This document shows positions 22,247 to 33,682 of a DNA stretch of 64,000 bases, one piece after another. The notes beneath the pieces were generated by a model. The model did no database searches. It was not told where the DNA came from and saw only the letters and a list, made by a program, of their open reading frames with translations. The stretch comes from Talpa occidentalis (taxonomy: Eukaryota; Chordata; Mammalia; Eulipotyphla; Talpidae). The translations under genes were made by a program, and so were the position numbers. The stretch spans positions 98,773,258-98,837,257 of the forward strand of contig NW_023605194.1 in NCBI RefSeq assembly GCF_014898055.3, written 5' to 3'. How positions within the stretch are numbered: the stretch's first letter is position 1; every line of letters begins with the position of its first letter.

Positions 22247-25200
22247 AATATTTAAAATTATTCGATTTTTATCACTTAATTTTTGTTTTGAAATGAATCA
22301 GAGAAAATAAGTTTTTCACTTATTTTCACTTAAAAATAAGTTTTTAATATTTAAAAATTAAATATTTCCTAATTTCTTTTAAATTTGAGAAAAGCAATGC
22401 TAAATATATATGACCTCAGTAAACATATTTGGTAGGTTTTTGAAAACTGAAACTTTAAGGAAAACAATTTATAGTAAATTCACTATTACTATAGTCTAGT
22501 TGTTGTAAATTAATTTTATATGGCATATTTCTGGTTGCAAAATATCCCCAAATTTTAAATAAACACCAAAGATTCCTAATATTAAACTTTAGTTTCTATG
22601 AATGCATTCATTTATTCATTCATTCATTTTGTAATCTGCTTATTCCAGTTTAGAATGTGAGGTGGTCAGAACCTGCATCTCAGGGAAGAAGCAGAAACCA
22701 GCCCTGGACAGGATGACTTTCCATTGCAGAGTGCACTTACTCACTCACTCAGATTGGGACAGTTAAGCATGGCAGTGACTCTAAGGTGCCCAAACTAGAG
22801 TACCCAGAAAAAAACCACCCATACATGAGGAGAATATGCATACTGCACTGTGGCTCCTTCCAGGAAATTTTGTTTCTTACCTCATCAATGTGATTACAAA
22901 ATGATATTGAGCAAGATAATATTGTTCAAGGACCTGCTGTAATTTTATGGGTACTTATTTATCGTTATTATTTTTACAAATTGTTGTTAAAAACAAAAGA
23001 ACTGAAGAATTTTACACTGAAAGATACTGCTTTTCTGCTACTACTGTTTTCAATTTGAAAATGATACTTGATCTATAGCTTAAAGATTAAGGACACAGCC
23101 AATTCTTATATATTGACTCTTTTACAGAATGTATTGGGGCATTTAGTCACCACAGTGTATTGTGACTCTGCCAGATAGTAGGTATTCAGTTGCTTTTCAA
23201 TATACAGGAACAGAATTCACTTTGCACTTCTTAAAATCCTTTCAGATGAAGAATTGCATACTCTCAAATGAAGATAAACACATGTAATTTATCCCATAAG
23301 GATACTTTCAAAAGGGAAAGGAACATTAGCTAGTTTGATTCTGAGCCAACTGGCAGAAATGTGGGCCATCTCAGGCAACTCAGGTTATGTGGTCACCCTA
23401 CAAAAAATAAATATTGGCCTTTCTCTAATTCCCCAACCAATCAGCTTTTTAAATGACCCTCCTCTTCTTATATACACATATACAATCTAGTAAAAATCTA
23501 GACAAGAAGCTTTTTAAATTCATGAACACCATCTGAAACCATTTGGGGGAAAATGCCCCACACTCTTTTTATAGGGTGCTTTAATACTGGATCTTATTAA
23601 GGACCTCCACATATAACTTACATGTATCCAGCATTGAGTGTCATGACAGAAAATTCTTTTAAAACAGATTTTCTATATGTTTTGAAGAAATCTTTGCTAC
23701 AACTTACTTTCTCTGATTTTATTGCTTTTAAGCAATGTAGAGCTGCAGTTTGAAAATTTAAGAATAACATCTGGATTATAAAAGTTCAGAATAAAGGCTG
23801 GGGAACAATTAAGCACAATGAAAATGGTACTTTTAGCTTTTGTTACAGAGAAACAAAAGCTGAGAGAAACAAAAGCTATGAGAGATAAAAAGGGCAACAC
23901 TCTATTTGAGTTAGGTGATACATACAGATGACAATATGGACCTGCTCAAGCACAAATTTGCTTAATTTTTTTTCCATTGAGAACAGTTCTGCAGAAATAT
24001 TCCAAAAATAAATTAAAGTTTTGGAGAAAAATAATTCTATCCTAAGGCACTGAAAGAAATTTAAAAATGAATCAATTATTCATATTTGAAAAAAACATAA
24101 TGAATCAAAGAATTAATGATAGATCTAGGTGGTTTAACTGGGGGCAATTCAGAAGCAAAGCACACGAATAACATAATTTATGAAAGAAATTAATTTTTAA
24201 AATTGTGAGCAAATAGAAATAACAGTGAGTGGGAACTGACAAATTTCTGATGTTAATAACATGTATAAATAACTCAGTTTTTTCCTTTCTTGCTTTTATT
24301 CAACTCAAAACTTACTGGGCTGTTGTAGATATAGAAAGACTATAAAAGTCTTTTATGAAAACCTTGTAAAACAAGTAGATGAAAGAAAGCACAATGACAG
24401 GTTAGTTGGTTGAATCTGTAAGTGATCGAATCACCATTGTCAGAGTATTGGTTTGTAAGTGATCGAATCACCATGGTCAGAGTTTTGATCAGTGAATTGA
24501 TGCAACTCTGAGGGCGACCACATAGCAATGTGTAACCTGGCGCTTCAGCATTTTTGTTACTAATAGTGTGGGTAGATTATTTACACATTTATCAGATCAA
24601 AGTGTAATACATGAATGAAAAAGATCAAATACATGGTTTAGAAGAAATGTAGAGAGATGATATCCTTGTTTATACTGAGTGGAAATTTAACTTTTGTGAC
24701 TTCACTTATTTTTCCTGGTTCTGTTCCTTAGAGGCACTAAAGAATGTTGAATTTTTTTTGTAAATAAAAGCTATTCAATTATTTGAAATCTCTCAGGATT
24801 GTTCCAAGTTTGTCCTTGTAAAAATTCTCTTTTTTTTTCAATTGTTCATCAAATGATGTGGTTCTGCATTTCAATGCATTCTTTCTTTTTACCTATTGGT
24901 AACAAAATGTTTTTATACCTTTTATCAATTTCATTCCATGGTTACAAATAAAATAAGAAATATTATCTGATAAAATTAGAATAGTGTATGATTATCATCT
25001 CCTTTGAGATTCTGTTTTCTATTAACATACCTTGAAAGCACAACAGCAAGTAGTGCTCCAGTGAGATCACTGTTATAGACTCTAATACATTTTTAAGCAT
25101 GTGCTTACGCTGAACCACTGTTTATCTAATCTATAATAAGATTAAATTACAAGTCCTTAGCCAAATTTTTATAATTTCACATTATACTTACCAACCTAGT

Positions 25201-25259
25201 GTCAAAATGTAGATACATTGGGAAAAAGAAATACACATTGATTTAAAAATCCCTTCTTT
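22247..25259. other. Non-coding DNA with small tandem duplications
   Basis: No gene is supported. An (ATTC)n microsatellite lies at about 22605-22628. A 37-bp tandem duplication lies at 24417-24488 and is reported separately. The 67-codon minus frame at 23697-23900 is AT-driven. Confidence 0.6.
24417..24488. repeat. 37-bp tandem duplication, two copies
   Basis: A unit starting TGTAAGTGATCGAATCACCA occurs at 24417 and again at 24454 with two substitutions in 35 bases. The core GTGATCGAATCAC is itself a near-palindrome, so each copy can fold into a short hairpin. Confidence 0.85.
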
Positions 25260-25276
25260 TGTTTGTATAAAAACTT

Positions 25277-25546
25277 TGTTCTTTTTTTTTAAAGATTTAT
25301 TTATTTATACAAGAACCAATGTATACAGGCCAGATGTGCAGGAGGGTGAGAGGATTCACCAGAGACAGAGTGGGGAATAGAATGCGCAGACTGAAATACA
25401 CTGTTGAGAGGAGCAGCGCTCGAGTCAGGAGAGGTCTGCTGTGCCATGTGGTTATTTCCGAGGCCGGCCGGGATCAAACCCTCGCTGCACAGGCTGAGAT
25501 CAACTTCACAGTGCCACGCTCAACTGCCTGCGCCACGAGGGAGGTC
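25277..25546 (-). mobile_element. tRNA-derived SINE, antisense copy
   Basis: Tail T9AAAGATTTATTTATTTATACAAGAACC. The box-B-like region reads GATCAAACCC on the plus strand. Perfect 17-bp target duplications tgtttgtataaaaactt lie at 25260-25276 and 25547-25563. Confidence 0.94.
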
Positions 25547-25651
25547 TGTTTGTATAAAAACTTCAACATACATAGAACATGACCCAAAAAACAAAGCTAA
25601 AATCATTTGGTTTTGCAAATGAGCTTATTTGTGAAGTTATATAATTTACTT

Positions 25652-25750
25652 TAGGCAGAGGTTTCATTCTACACATGAGAAAACTGAGACACCATGAGCT
25701 TGACAATGTTTACATCAATAAAGTAGTGAGCTTGAAAATCAAATAAATGG
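25652..25750 (-). repeat. MIR fragment
   Basis: The plus strand reads 'cattctacacatgagaaaactgagacaccatgagcttgacaatgttta', matching the antisense MIR core (acagatgaggaaactgaggc...). It is short and diverged. Confidence 0.5.
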
Positions 25751-26118
25751 ATATTATGTACTTCTAATCTATAGATTTGTTAAACATAAAGTTTACTTAT
25801 AAAATATATCCCATCTTTATGAAAAATATTAAGCTCAAATGTGATCAAATTTTCATTAGTTTAAAAAAATATACAATTGTCAATGAATCAACAGATAATA
25901 CAAATTTGTGAGTTTCATGTAGTAAAGCATTTAGAATAGTTTCCTTCAATAGGATTTAACACAAAATGTACTCACCATCATGAGTGTGGACATCTGCATG
26001 TTTTTACATCAGGTTAATCTGATTGGAAAGTATAAAACAAAAAAAACCTGACCTATAATTTAATTTCATCTTCATTGCTAAGCTTGATGTACATAAATGT
26101 TGCAGTTCCTCCTTTATC
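25751..26118. other. AT-rich non-coding DNA
   Basis: I see no gene or repeat that I can name in this stretch. Confidence 0.55.
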
Positions 26119-26128
26119 TGGCCAGGAT

Positions 26129-26403
26129 TTTTTTTTTTTAATTTATATTTTATTTACTTATACAAGAACCAGGGTACAGGCCAGGTGTACGGGAAGGTGA
26201 AAGGATTCACCAGAGACAGAGTGGGGAACAGAACAGGCAGTCTGACGAAATATACTGCTGAGGGGAGCAGTGGGCACAACAGGAGAGGTCTGCCGTGCCA
26301 TGTGGGACCTTCGCCGGCTGGCTGGGATCGAACTGGTGCTGCAGAGACTGCGGACAGCTTCACAGCATGGCGCTCAACTGCCTGCGCCACCAGGGGAGGC
26401 CAA
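26129..26403 (-). mobile_element. tRNA-derived SINE, antisense copy
   Basis: The left tail is a T-run and AATTTATATTTTATTTACTTATACAAGAACC. The head on the plus strand reads GGGATCGAACTGG and CTGCGCCACCAGGGGAGGCC, so both promoter boxes look well preserved. Target duplications tggccaggat lie at 26119-26128 and 26404-26413. Confidence 0.94.
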
Positions 26404-26413
26404 TGGCCAGGAT

Positions 26414-28740
26414 ATTTTTTTTTTTGCCAGTAAATACAAATCATGCCTAGAAAGGTGAAGAAGAATTTTTTGTTTATCCTAAAATTTTATCAATGTGTAA
26501 TAATGTAGGAGAATTTTCAATTTGAGAAAGCTGCTGTTCTATCAACACTCAAATATCTTGATACAAAAACCTCGTCTTTAGCATTCTATAGAATTGTTCA
26601 TCATACTGCTAAAAGAAAGAATGAATACACATTACAAAGCTTTGGTGAAGCTGTATGTCTGGAAATGTTAGGTTGGTTTACGAAGAGGCAAACTGAATCA
26701 ATGCTCCTGTAGCAGGACACCACTTATTCCAGAGTTACTAATACTATTTTACTATTTCGAAGTGTATGATGAAGGAAAGGAAGCTGCCATATCCCTCTAA
26801 CATATAGCTAGATGAAACTGCTGCTGTAATACAATGAGTTCTTATATGCAAGCATAAAATATCAACAAAGAATTCCTATTTTTTGGTCTCTTGTTCAAAC
26901 TGTTAAGGCCATCAGTATCTTCAAATGGTAAAAAATTTCTATGCCAAATCAGACTTCAACTAGAAAGAAAATCTTGTTATTCTGCATAGATGAAGCACCT
27001 GCAGTTTTTGGCAATGTATCTGAATTTGCAATTTTAGGGAACAAAGAAGTTCAACAGGCATCATTGTGACTCATTGGTTTCTATATCTGTGAATATATGC
27101 ATCAAAGGCTTTGCCAGCCATCCCAAACAAATCTTTTCCGTTGCTCTGAAAGTTGTCAGTTTCACCGGAGACAGGATCTTGAATAACCAGCTTTTCAAGA
27201 GAGATATTTTAAAATCAAGAAATGGAATAAAATGTGAAGTCTTTATATACTACACTGATGAACACTGGGATTTTCGTTGTTGTTGTTGTTGTTTGTGGCT
27301 GTGTCTCAAAAGGATTCATTAAATTTTAGACATTTTAGAAAACTTGTTGAAATAAAATTGTGTAATACTATTAATGTTTCAGATATGCATCATTATAAAT
27401 CAACATCTGTATATATAATACATTAAGTTCATCACAGAAAGAGAACTTAAAGTGAAGGATAGACATTTATTTAAGGGAAATAATTGCTTTTTTTTTAATC
27501 AGCTAAGGTTAACTTTGTTAACCGGAGGAGGAGGAGATCTGTCAGCAGGAGATCTGACATATTTGTGACTCCACCTCTGCCCATCTTCAGTTCAGGGATA
27601 CTCCATGGAAACAAATTTGCAGGCTACTGTGTTCGCCCAACAGCACACAGGCAACATTGATTTAGGCAGCTTGAGAGGAGATCTTTGGGATAAAGGTACT
27701 GGTTGTGGGAGAGAAAACCCACAAGGCCAGAGAGCTGCTGCACTAGGAAATGATAGGACCAGGTGATATGGCTGAGTACCAGTAGTGTGTGCTTCTGGGA
27801 CTGACCACACTAAAGAGCTGCTGCTGCAGGCTACAGCTGACTTCTTTTCTTGCTGCAGATACTTATAGACAATTGGAAATGTTACAAAATTCTTTGAAAG
27901 TTAACAAAAAAAATTCTTTAAAAGTTGCTTTCAAATGTTGAAAGCATGGTTGATATTTGCACCATTCCTTGGTAACATAGATGAGCAACCTCAATAATGA
28001 AAACTTGGAGCAAAGAACAAAGTTACTTGATAAAAATTAACTTCCCGTCCAAAAGTCACATTCAAAAGTCTTCAAGAAATTAAATTCTTCTTGTTACAAG
28101 TCACATCTGCAAAGTTGATAAAGGGGATATAAAATAAAGAGGATGGAGACTGTTACATGCATATGTATGTGTGCATTTTTCTGTAAAGTAACTATAAATT
28201 TAATCAAGTTTCAAAGCAGTGTTCCCCAGAGGACCATTGCTCAGGGACTGGATTCTTTCACCTAATCCATTCTACTTACTAAACATATGTTAAACCAAAA
28301 AGAAGAATGTGTAGGCTGCCTAAAAGTTCAATATAAGTCTACATTTATTTATGACTACTGTCTTTTTAATTTTACTTAGTTTCCCATCTAATAAATATTT
28401 ATTTAATACCTGGTGCTTGTGTTTTGGGAGAATAAGGGTCAGTGAGAATATCCTTGGCCATCCAGGACAAGGACTTTCTGAAATCTTATCACATTATTCA
28501 GAATTATTTCCTTCACTGCAGTTTTTACTAACTTACCTTGTACAGTTACTTGCTTACTTTTCATACCTCCCACTTAAGTAATGCCCAGTAGATTGATAGA
28601 GGGTTGAATTAGATGATACTCAAAGTCACTTGCAACTTTCATATTGTGTGATGTTATATTATAAAGAATATTTTTCTAACAATTAGAGCCATTGCAAATC
28701 ATGGCACAGTTTGTTGTTTATTACTGCACTTTTTGAAACA
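26414..28740. other. Non-coding DNA, no gene recognised
   Basis: A (GTT)n microsatellite lies at about 27277-27293. A more GC-rich patch at about 27530-27840 contains a 72-codon minus frame without recognisable domain. At 28595-28650 'gaattagatgatactcaaagtcacttgcaac' resembles the conserved end of an ancient mammalian repeat that I cannot assign. Confidence 0.5.
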
Positions 28741-28960
28741 GAATCTGAATTGTGGCCTTATTGGTGGTTACCAATAGATGAGGGAGGGTGAAATGGTTTA
28801 TGGTGGTCAGTTGTATGGAGATGGATGGGGACTAGTCTTTTGGGTGGTGGCTATACTGTGGTGTTTAAATATGTTGAATTATAATATTGTGCACCTAACA
28901 CTAGCATGATGTTACAAATCATTGTTACTTTAATTAGGAAAAAAAGATCTTAAGGGATGA
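28741..28960 (+). mobile_element. Old L1 3' end
   Basis: 'ttattggtggttaccaatagatgagggagggtgaaatggt' followed by 'tggggactagtcttttgggtggtgg', 'gttgaattataatattgtgcacctaacac' and 'gatgttacaaatcattgttac' is a typical L1 3' UTR sequence. It ends at a short A tract. It is 5'-truncated and non-coding. Confidence 0.75.
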
Positions 28961-29013
28961 TTGCTGCATTAGAAAAAGAGGTTGAATAAGATATCCTTAC
29001 AGATAGTTATTTT

Positions 29014-29250
29014 ATTTTTTGCATAGAAGAACTGTGGTGTAAACTAGAGGTGCGGGGCATGAACCAATTCACCAGAGACAGAGTGGGAAGCAGAACAGGC
29101 GGGTCTACTGAAATATGCTGCTGAGGGGAACAGTGGGGAAAGACAGGAGAGGGCTGCTGTGCCATGTGGGTAGCTCCCTGGCCAGTAACCGAACTCACAC
29201 TGTAGCAGTGATAGTTCTGAGACTAACCGTTAGGCCACCAGGGTAGGCCA
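29014..29250 (-). mobile_element. tRNA-derived SINE, older antisense copy
   Basis: Recognisable from 'ttcaccagagacagagtgggaagcagaacaggcgg' and the terminal 'taggccaccagggtaggcc'. Its promoter boxes are degraded. Flanks cagatagttatttt (29000-29013) and cagatcatttt (29251-29261) look like a decayed target duplication. Confidence 0.88.
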
Positions 29251-29261
29251 CAGATCATTTT

Positions 29262-30655
29262 CATCCTCAAGAATGGAAATCTAAAAAGAAAAATAGTGAA
29301 AAAAGAAAGAGAAATATAAGCTAAAAGAAAGAAGGAAATGAGGTACTTAGACTTGAAACGGGGTTATTTTGTAGGGAGAGAGGAAGAAGCTTGTGGAAGG
29401 CACAGTGAGGCATGGCATAAGTGCTTCCTAAGGGCTCGGCATGGTTAGGAAAAACACATTCATAGGAAAAGTAGCCTGAGGGAAAAAGCTGAGATCCAAG
29501 TATTTCTGGTCAAAGAAAAATTCACCATAGACAAACAGAAAGACAAACTGAAATACAGTTTATGCTTAAATCTTTTCCATCATGTGCAAATGTTTCCCTG
29601 ACAATTTCCCTGCCTCCACCACGTGTGTGGGCATCAGTGCTGAGCAGGGGCTTTCACTGTGTTTGGCTGGACATTGTAGAATGAGAAACATCACTAGATT
29701 CCTTATCTTCATTTCATATGTGTAGGGTAAGGTCAAATCTGCTCAAATGTCAATAATTTCATATAATTGAATCTAAAACCGTGAGATAGCATCACTGGCA
29801 GCTTTGTAAAAAACATCAAAGGCCTTCTTGTTTTTCATATGCATTCAAATAGACTTTCTATTTGTAGAATTAAAAGAAATTTTCACTGTACCCTGTGTGT
29901 TATAATCACAAAATTCACCTTAAATCAATATGCTCTTCTCCCAATATCTTGCTAAATATTTGCAGAATTTAATAACTCTATTATTTCTTAACCATCAAAT
30001 CATATTTAATTATATTCTCTTTTGGAAGTATTCTAAGAGTAGAAAAGATGAAAATACTGTATGAGACAGTCACTGAAAATAGAGGTCATCTGGATATAAA
30101 TGCCATGGTGCCAAGGGGGTACAAACCATGATTTGGAAGAGAGTCCTGCAGTGAACTAACTTCTTTCATGGTTCTACTCTAGGATGATTTCTAAATACCT
30201 TTATTCCTAGTCTCCTAATTATTTTTCACCCCCTGTTAGTGCCCACAATGATTTATAATCATAGTGTCAGAAACTAGCATGCTTCTGGAATTTTATCTTG
30301 CTTATAAGATAGCAAGTGAGCTGCCTGTTTCATAGGTGCTGACAGAATCACAAAGCCTGTAAGGGAAAGACAAAAGTCTATTTTTGGGGGTGTAACAGGG
30401 AGAATGACCTCAGTTGCATTAATTCCCTTTCTCTCTGAAGAAAGGGATAATGGGAAGCAGCTCAGATGGGTGCTGTGCACATAGTAGGCCCATGTCACAG
30501 CCAAATTAATTCTGTGTTGAAAATATTAGTGTTGAAAAACCACATGCATGTTTAAGAAACAAAAAAAAAATAAGGATGTATTAGAATTAGACTGTTTGTT
30601 GTATATGGGGGGGGGTTAAAGCCATGAAAGCTGCAAAATTAATTTTTATAAACCT
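29262..30655. other. Non-coding DNA, no gene recognised
   Basis: Mixed AT-rich sequence. A G8 tract lies at 30607-30614. The 76-codon minus frame at 30274-30504 has no domain or splice support. Confidence 0.55.
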
Positions 30656-31030
30656 ATGTTTATAGGTCACTGTATATGTTTTCTGTTGCTGCCATAACAA
30701 ATACCACATGGTTAGTGGCTTTTAAGACAATACTCATTTTTTATCTCACCATTCAGTGGGTTTGAAGGCCGTGTCCACTCAGCTCTAGAACCCACAGGAC
30801 TCAAATCAACATATTGCCCATCCTGGGCTCCTATCTAGAGCTTTTGGAGGAAAGCCAGCTCCCAAACTCATTCATGGCAAAATTCTTATTTGCATGTGTT
30901 TGTAAAACTGGTCTCTGCTTTCTTGCTGTGGCTAACAGTCATTCTCTGCTTTTATAAACATTCTCTAGCCAGGGCTTTATTTACATGGGTGTCGTTGGGA
31001 TTAGGTGTGAAATGATCATGCCAGTAGTTT
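30656..31030 (+). mobile_element. MaLR-like LTR fragment
   Basis: 'tatgttttctgttgctgccataacaaataccacatggttagtggcttttaagacaa' resembles the opening of MLT1-type LTRs (ctgccataacaaa...accacaaa...tggcttaaa), followed by 'atctcaccattcagtgggtttgaagg'. The 3' half is unclear. Confidence 0.55.
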
Positions 31031-31034
31031 ATTT

Positions 31035-32455
31035 TTCTCCCTCTGGTAACTGCTTTATTGAAATATATTTCACATAACATATCAATATAATTCACACATA
31101 TAAAGTGTACATTTCATTGATTTTTTAATTATATTCACAGATGACACACTCAGTTTTGGTTTATCTTTATCATATTTGCAAAAAGAAATCACCCTCCATT
31201 TCCTCCTATCCTTCTATTCCTTAGACACCACTAAATCTTTGTCTCTCTAAAATTTTTCCAAAAGGTTAAACATTTTGTCTATTCTGAGCATTTAGATTAA
31301 GTGGAATGATACAAAGTGTGACCTTATGTATGTCGCTCTTTCCTTCAGCATGTTTTCAAGGTCCAGCTATGTTGTAGCGTGAATCAGTATTTCACTCTTT
31401 TCATTCTTAAATAATATCCCATAATGTGAATACACCACATTTTATTCATCCATTCATCAATTGACAGACATATACGTCATTTCCACATTTTGGCTATTGT
31501 TATGAATGCTACCATAAACATTCACGCAACAGTTTTTATGCAGTCACAGATATATATTTTACTTAGGTAAATACCTAGAAGTGAGTTGAGTGTTGAGTGA
31601 TTCCTAGCGTAAATCTATGTTTAACCTTTTGAGAAAATGCCAGACTTTTTCTAAAGCAGATGTCCCACTTTACATTCATGCCAGCATTGTATGATGCTTC
31701 CAATTTTTCTTCATCCTTGCCAACAATTGTCATTGTCTGCCTTTCCACCAGAGCCAACCCAGTGGGTGTGAAGTGGATCTTCAATTTGTTTTTCAGACTG
31801 TGCTGATAGTCAGTGATACTAAGTATATTTTCATGTGATTATTGGTCACATCTATATCTTTGAAAAAAGGACTTTTTAAGTCCTTGCCTACCTTTCAATT
31901 AGATTGTCTTCTTAATGACTCGTAAAAGTTCTAGATTCAGGTCTCTTATTAGGTATATAATTTGCAAATATTTTCTCTAATTCTGTAGTTTGTCCTTTTA
32001 CTACCTTGATAGTGGTGTCTTTTTGAAGCACAAACGTTTTAAGTGTTGACCAAAGTCCATCATATCTTTTTGCTTTTGTTACTTGTGCTTTTTTTTTTTT
32101 TTTAAGATTTGTTTATTTTTATACAAGAGCTGGGGTGCAGACCAGAGGTGGGGGAGGGTGAGAGGATTCACCAGAGACAGAGTGGGGAGCAGAACTGGCA
32201 GATAACTGAAATACCCTGCTGAGGGGAGCAGCAGGCGAGACAGGAGAGGTCTGCCATGGCATGGGGCATTTCCCTGGCTGGCCGGGAATCGAACGCACGC
32301 TGCAGAGGCTGAGAACAGCTTCCCAGCGCTGTGCTCAACCCGCTGAGCCACCAGGGAGGCCCGTTACTTGTGCTTTCGATATCACATCTAAGAAACTGTT
32401 TCCTCATCCAAAGTTACAAAGACTTCTTTTTTTATTTTACCCGTAATAGAGCATA
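31035..32455 (-). mobile_element. Old L1 3' region, antisense, split by a SINE
   Basis: The left part 'actgctttattgaaatatatttcacataac...aattcacacatataaagtgtac' is an antisense L1 3' UTR. The middle 'ttcattcttaaataatatcccataatgtgaatacaccacat' and 'caacaattgtcattgtctg' follow ORF2-end order. After the SINE at 32092-32362 it resumes with 'atcacatctaagaaactgtttcctcatccaaag', the known continuation. It carries no intact frame. Confidence 0.8.
32092..32362 (-). mobile_element. tRNA-derived SINE nested in old L1
   Basis: T-tail, 'taagatttgtttatttttatacaagagctgggg', and a head with GGGAATCGAACGCACG and 'gctgagccaccagggaggcc'. Perfect 14-bp duplications gttacttgtgcttt lie at 32078-32091 and 32363-32376. 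It lies inside, and so is younger than, the surrounding antisense L1. Confidence 0.95.
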
Positions 32456-33645
32456 TCATGGTTTCCCAACACAGTTGATGGCATCTTCATTCTTGCAGTA
32501 TGGAGACTTACTTATGCAGTAAGTCTTTGAATTATTATTAACTCTGTTTCCAATGCTACAACCAATCTTTCAGCATTTCCTGTAGAATTTTAACAATTGA
32601 GACCCTTTTCTCATTTTGTCCTCACTTTGTGCCATTCAGTCCAGGTTTGTAATGTTTCTACTGGTATATATTCTTCAGCATCTGTGGGTCTCCTGTGTAT
32701 GTATTGGGAATATATTACTTTAGACAATAGGCTCCTCCACAGATCTTTATTATCCTGTATTATTCCATTTCTATACCTAGCTTAATAGAAGGAATGAAAG
32801 ATAAATTCAAGAAAATGTCTCAGGTATGTACAAAAAAGCACTCCTAGAGAGAAAAGAGGAAAAGAAAGGTAAGTTGTCTTCATCCTTGAATTTTATCTTT
32901 TCACTAATGAAATGGCAGGAACATGAGACTAGCTTCATGGGTTATACCCCAAACCATATGGAAAAGTTACCATGGGCCTCTGTTAGTGGATGTCTAATTC
33001 TGTGTGTGTTGAAGCCATGTTCTATTTCTTTAATGCCCCCTACCCAATTCTACTCTCTACCCACATACCTTATCTATTTGCTTAGTAGCCAAAGCCAATG
33101 TGACAATATCTTATATTCCTTGAAATCAAAACATGGAAGTGATTTTCAAAACACATGGGGGTCAAAAGAGAGTTTGGAGGAGAAAGGGCTACGTTGGGGT
33201 CATTGCATTTAGCACAACCTCCTCCTACTATAGTATGACATCAGCTTTTCTTCTTATCAATTTCTGCTCTTGGGCATGTCTTCATCATGCCCTGGCCCTC
33301 CACCTCACCCTTGCTACCTGGTACTGACTCTGTAAGTCAGTCATCGCAGTGTGGCTATCAATCCTAAGTGTGGAGAAAAATATCCAAGAAATGTGCCTGC
33401 CAGCGAAGTGAGAGACAAAAGAAAAAAAAATTAAAAGAAATAAAGATTAAAAAAAATAAGGAAAGAAAAAAGTTTATATTAATAGTAGGATTTAAATAAA
33501 ATTATTATGCAAAATTTAAAACATATACAAAATAATAATTTAGTGACTAGCCATGGTAATGTTAGCTCTGGATCAATAATATCATAGTTAATAATAGTTT
33601 TGAAAAAATAATATGAATGTTCACCATGAGCTATGTATGTTTTCA

Positions 33646-33682
<37 letters not shown>

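Noticed and set aside
21863..22310. 130-codon ORF and neighbours
   Set aside because: SINE plus microsatellite translation (repeating YIHT residues), not a gene.
24417..24488. CRISPR-like array
   Set aside because: Only two direct copies in mammalian DNA with no regular spacers.
27592..27810. 72-codon minus-strand ORF in a GC-richer patch
   Set aside because: Proline/leucine-rich low information content with no domain; probably part of an old repeat.
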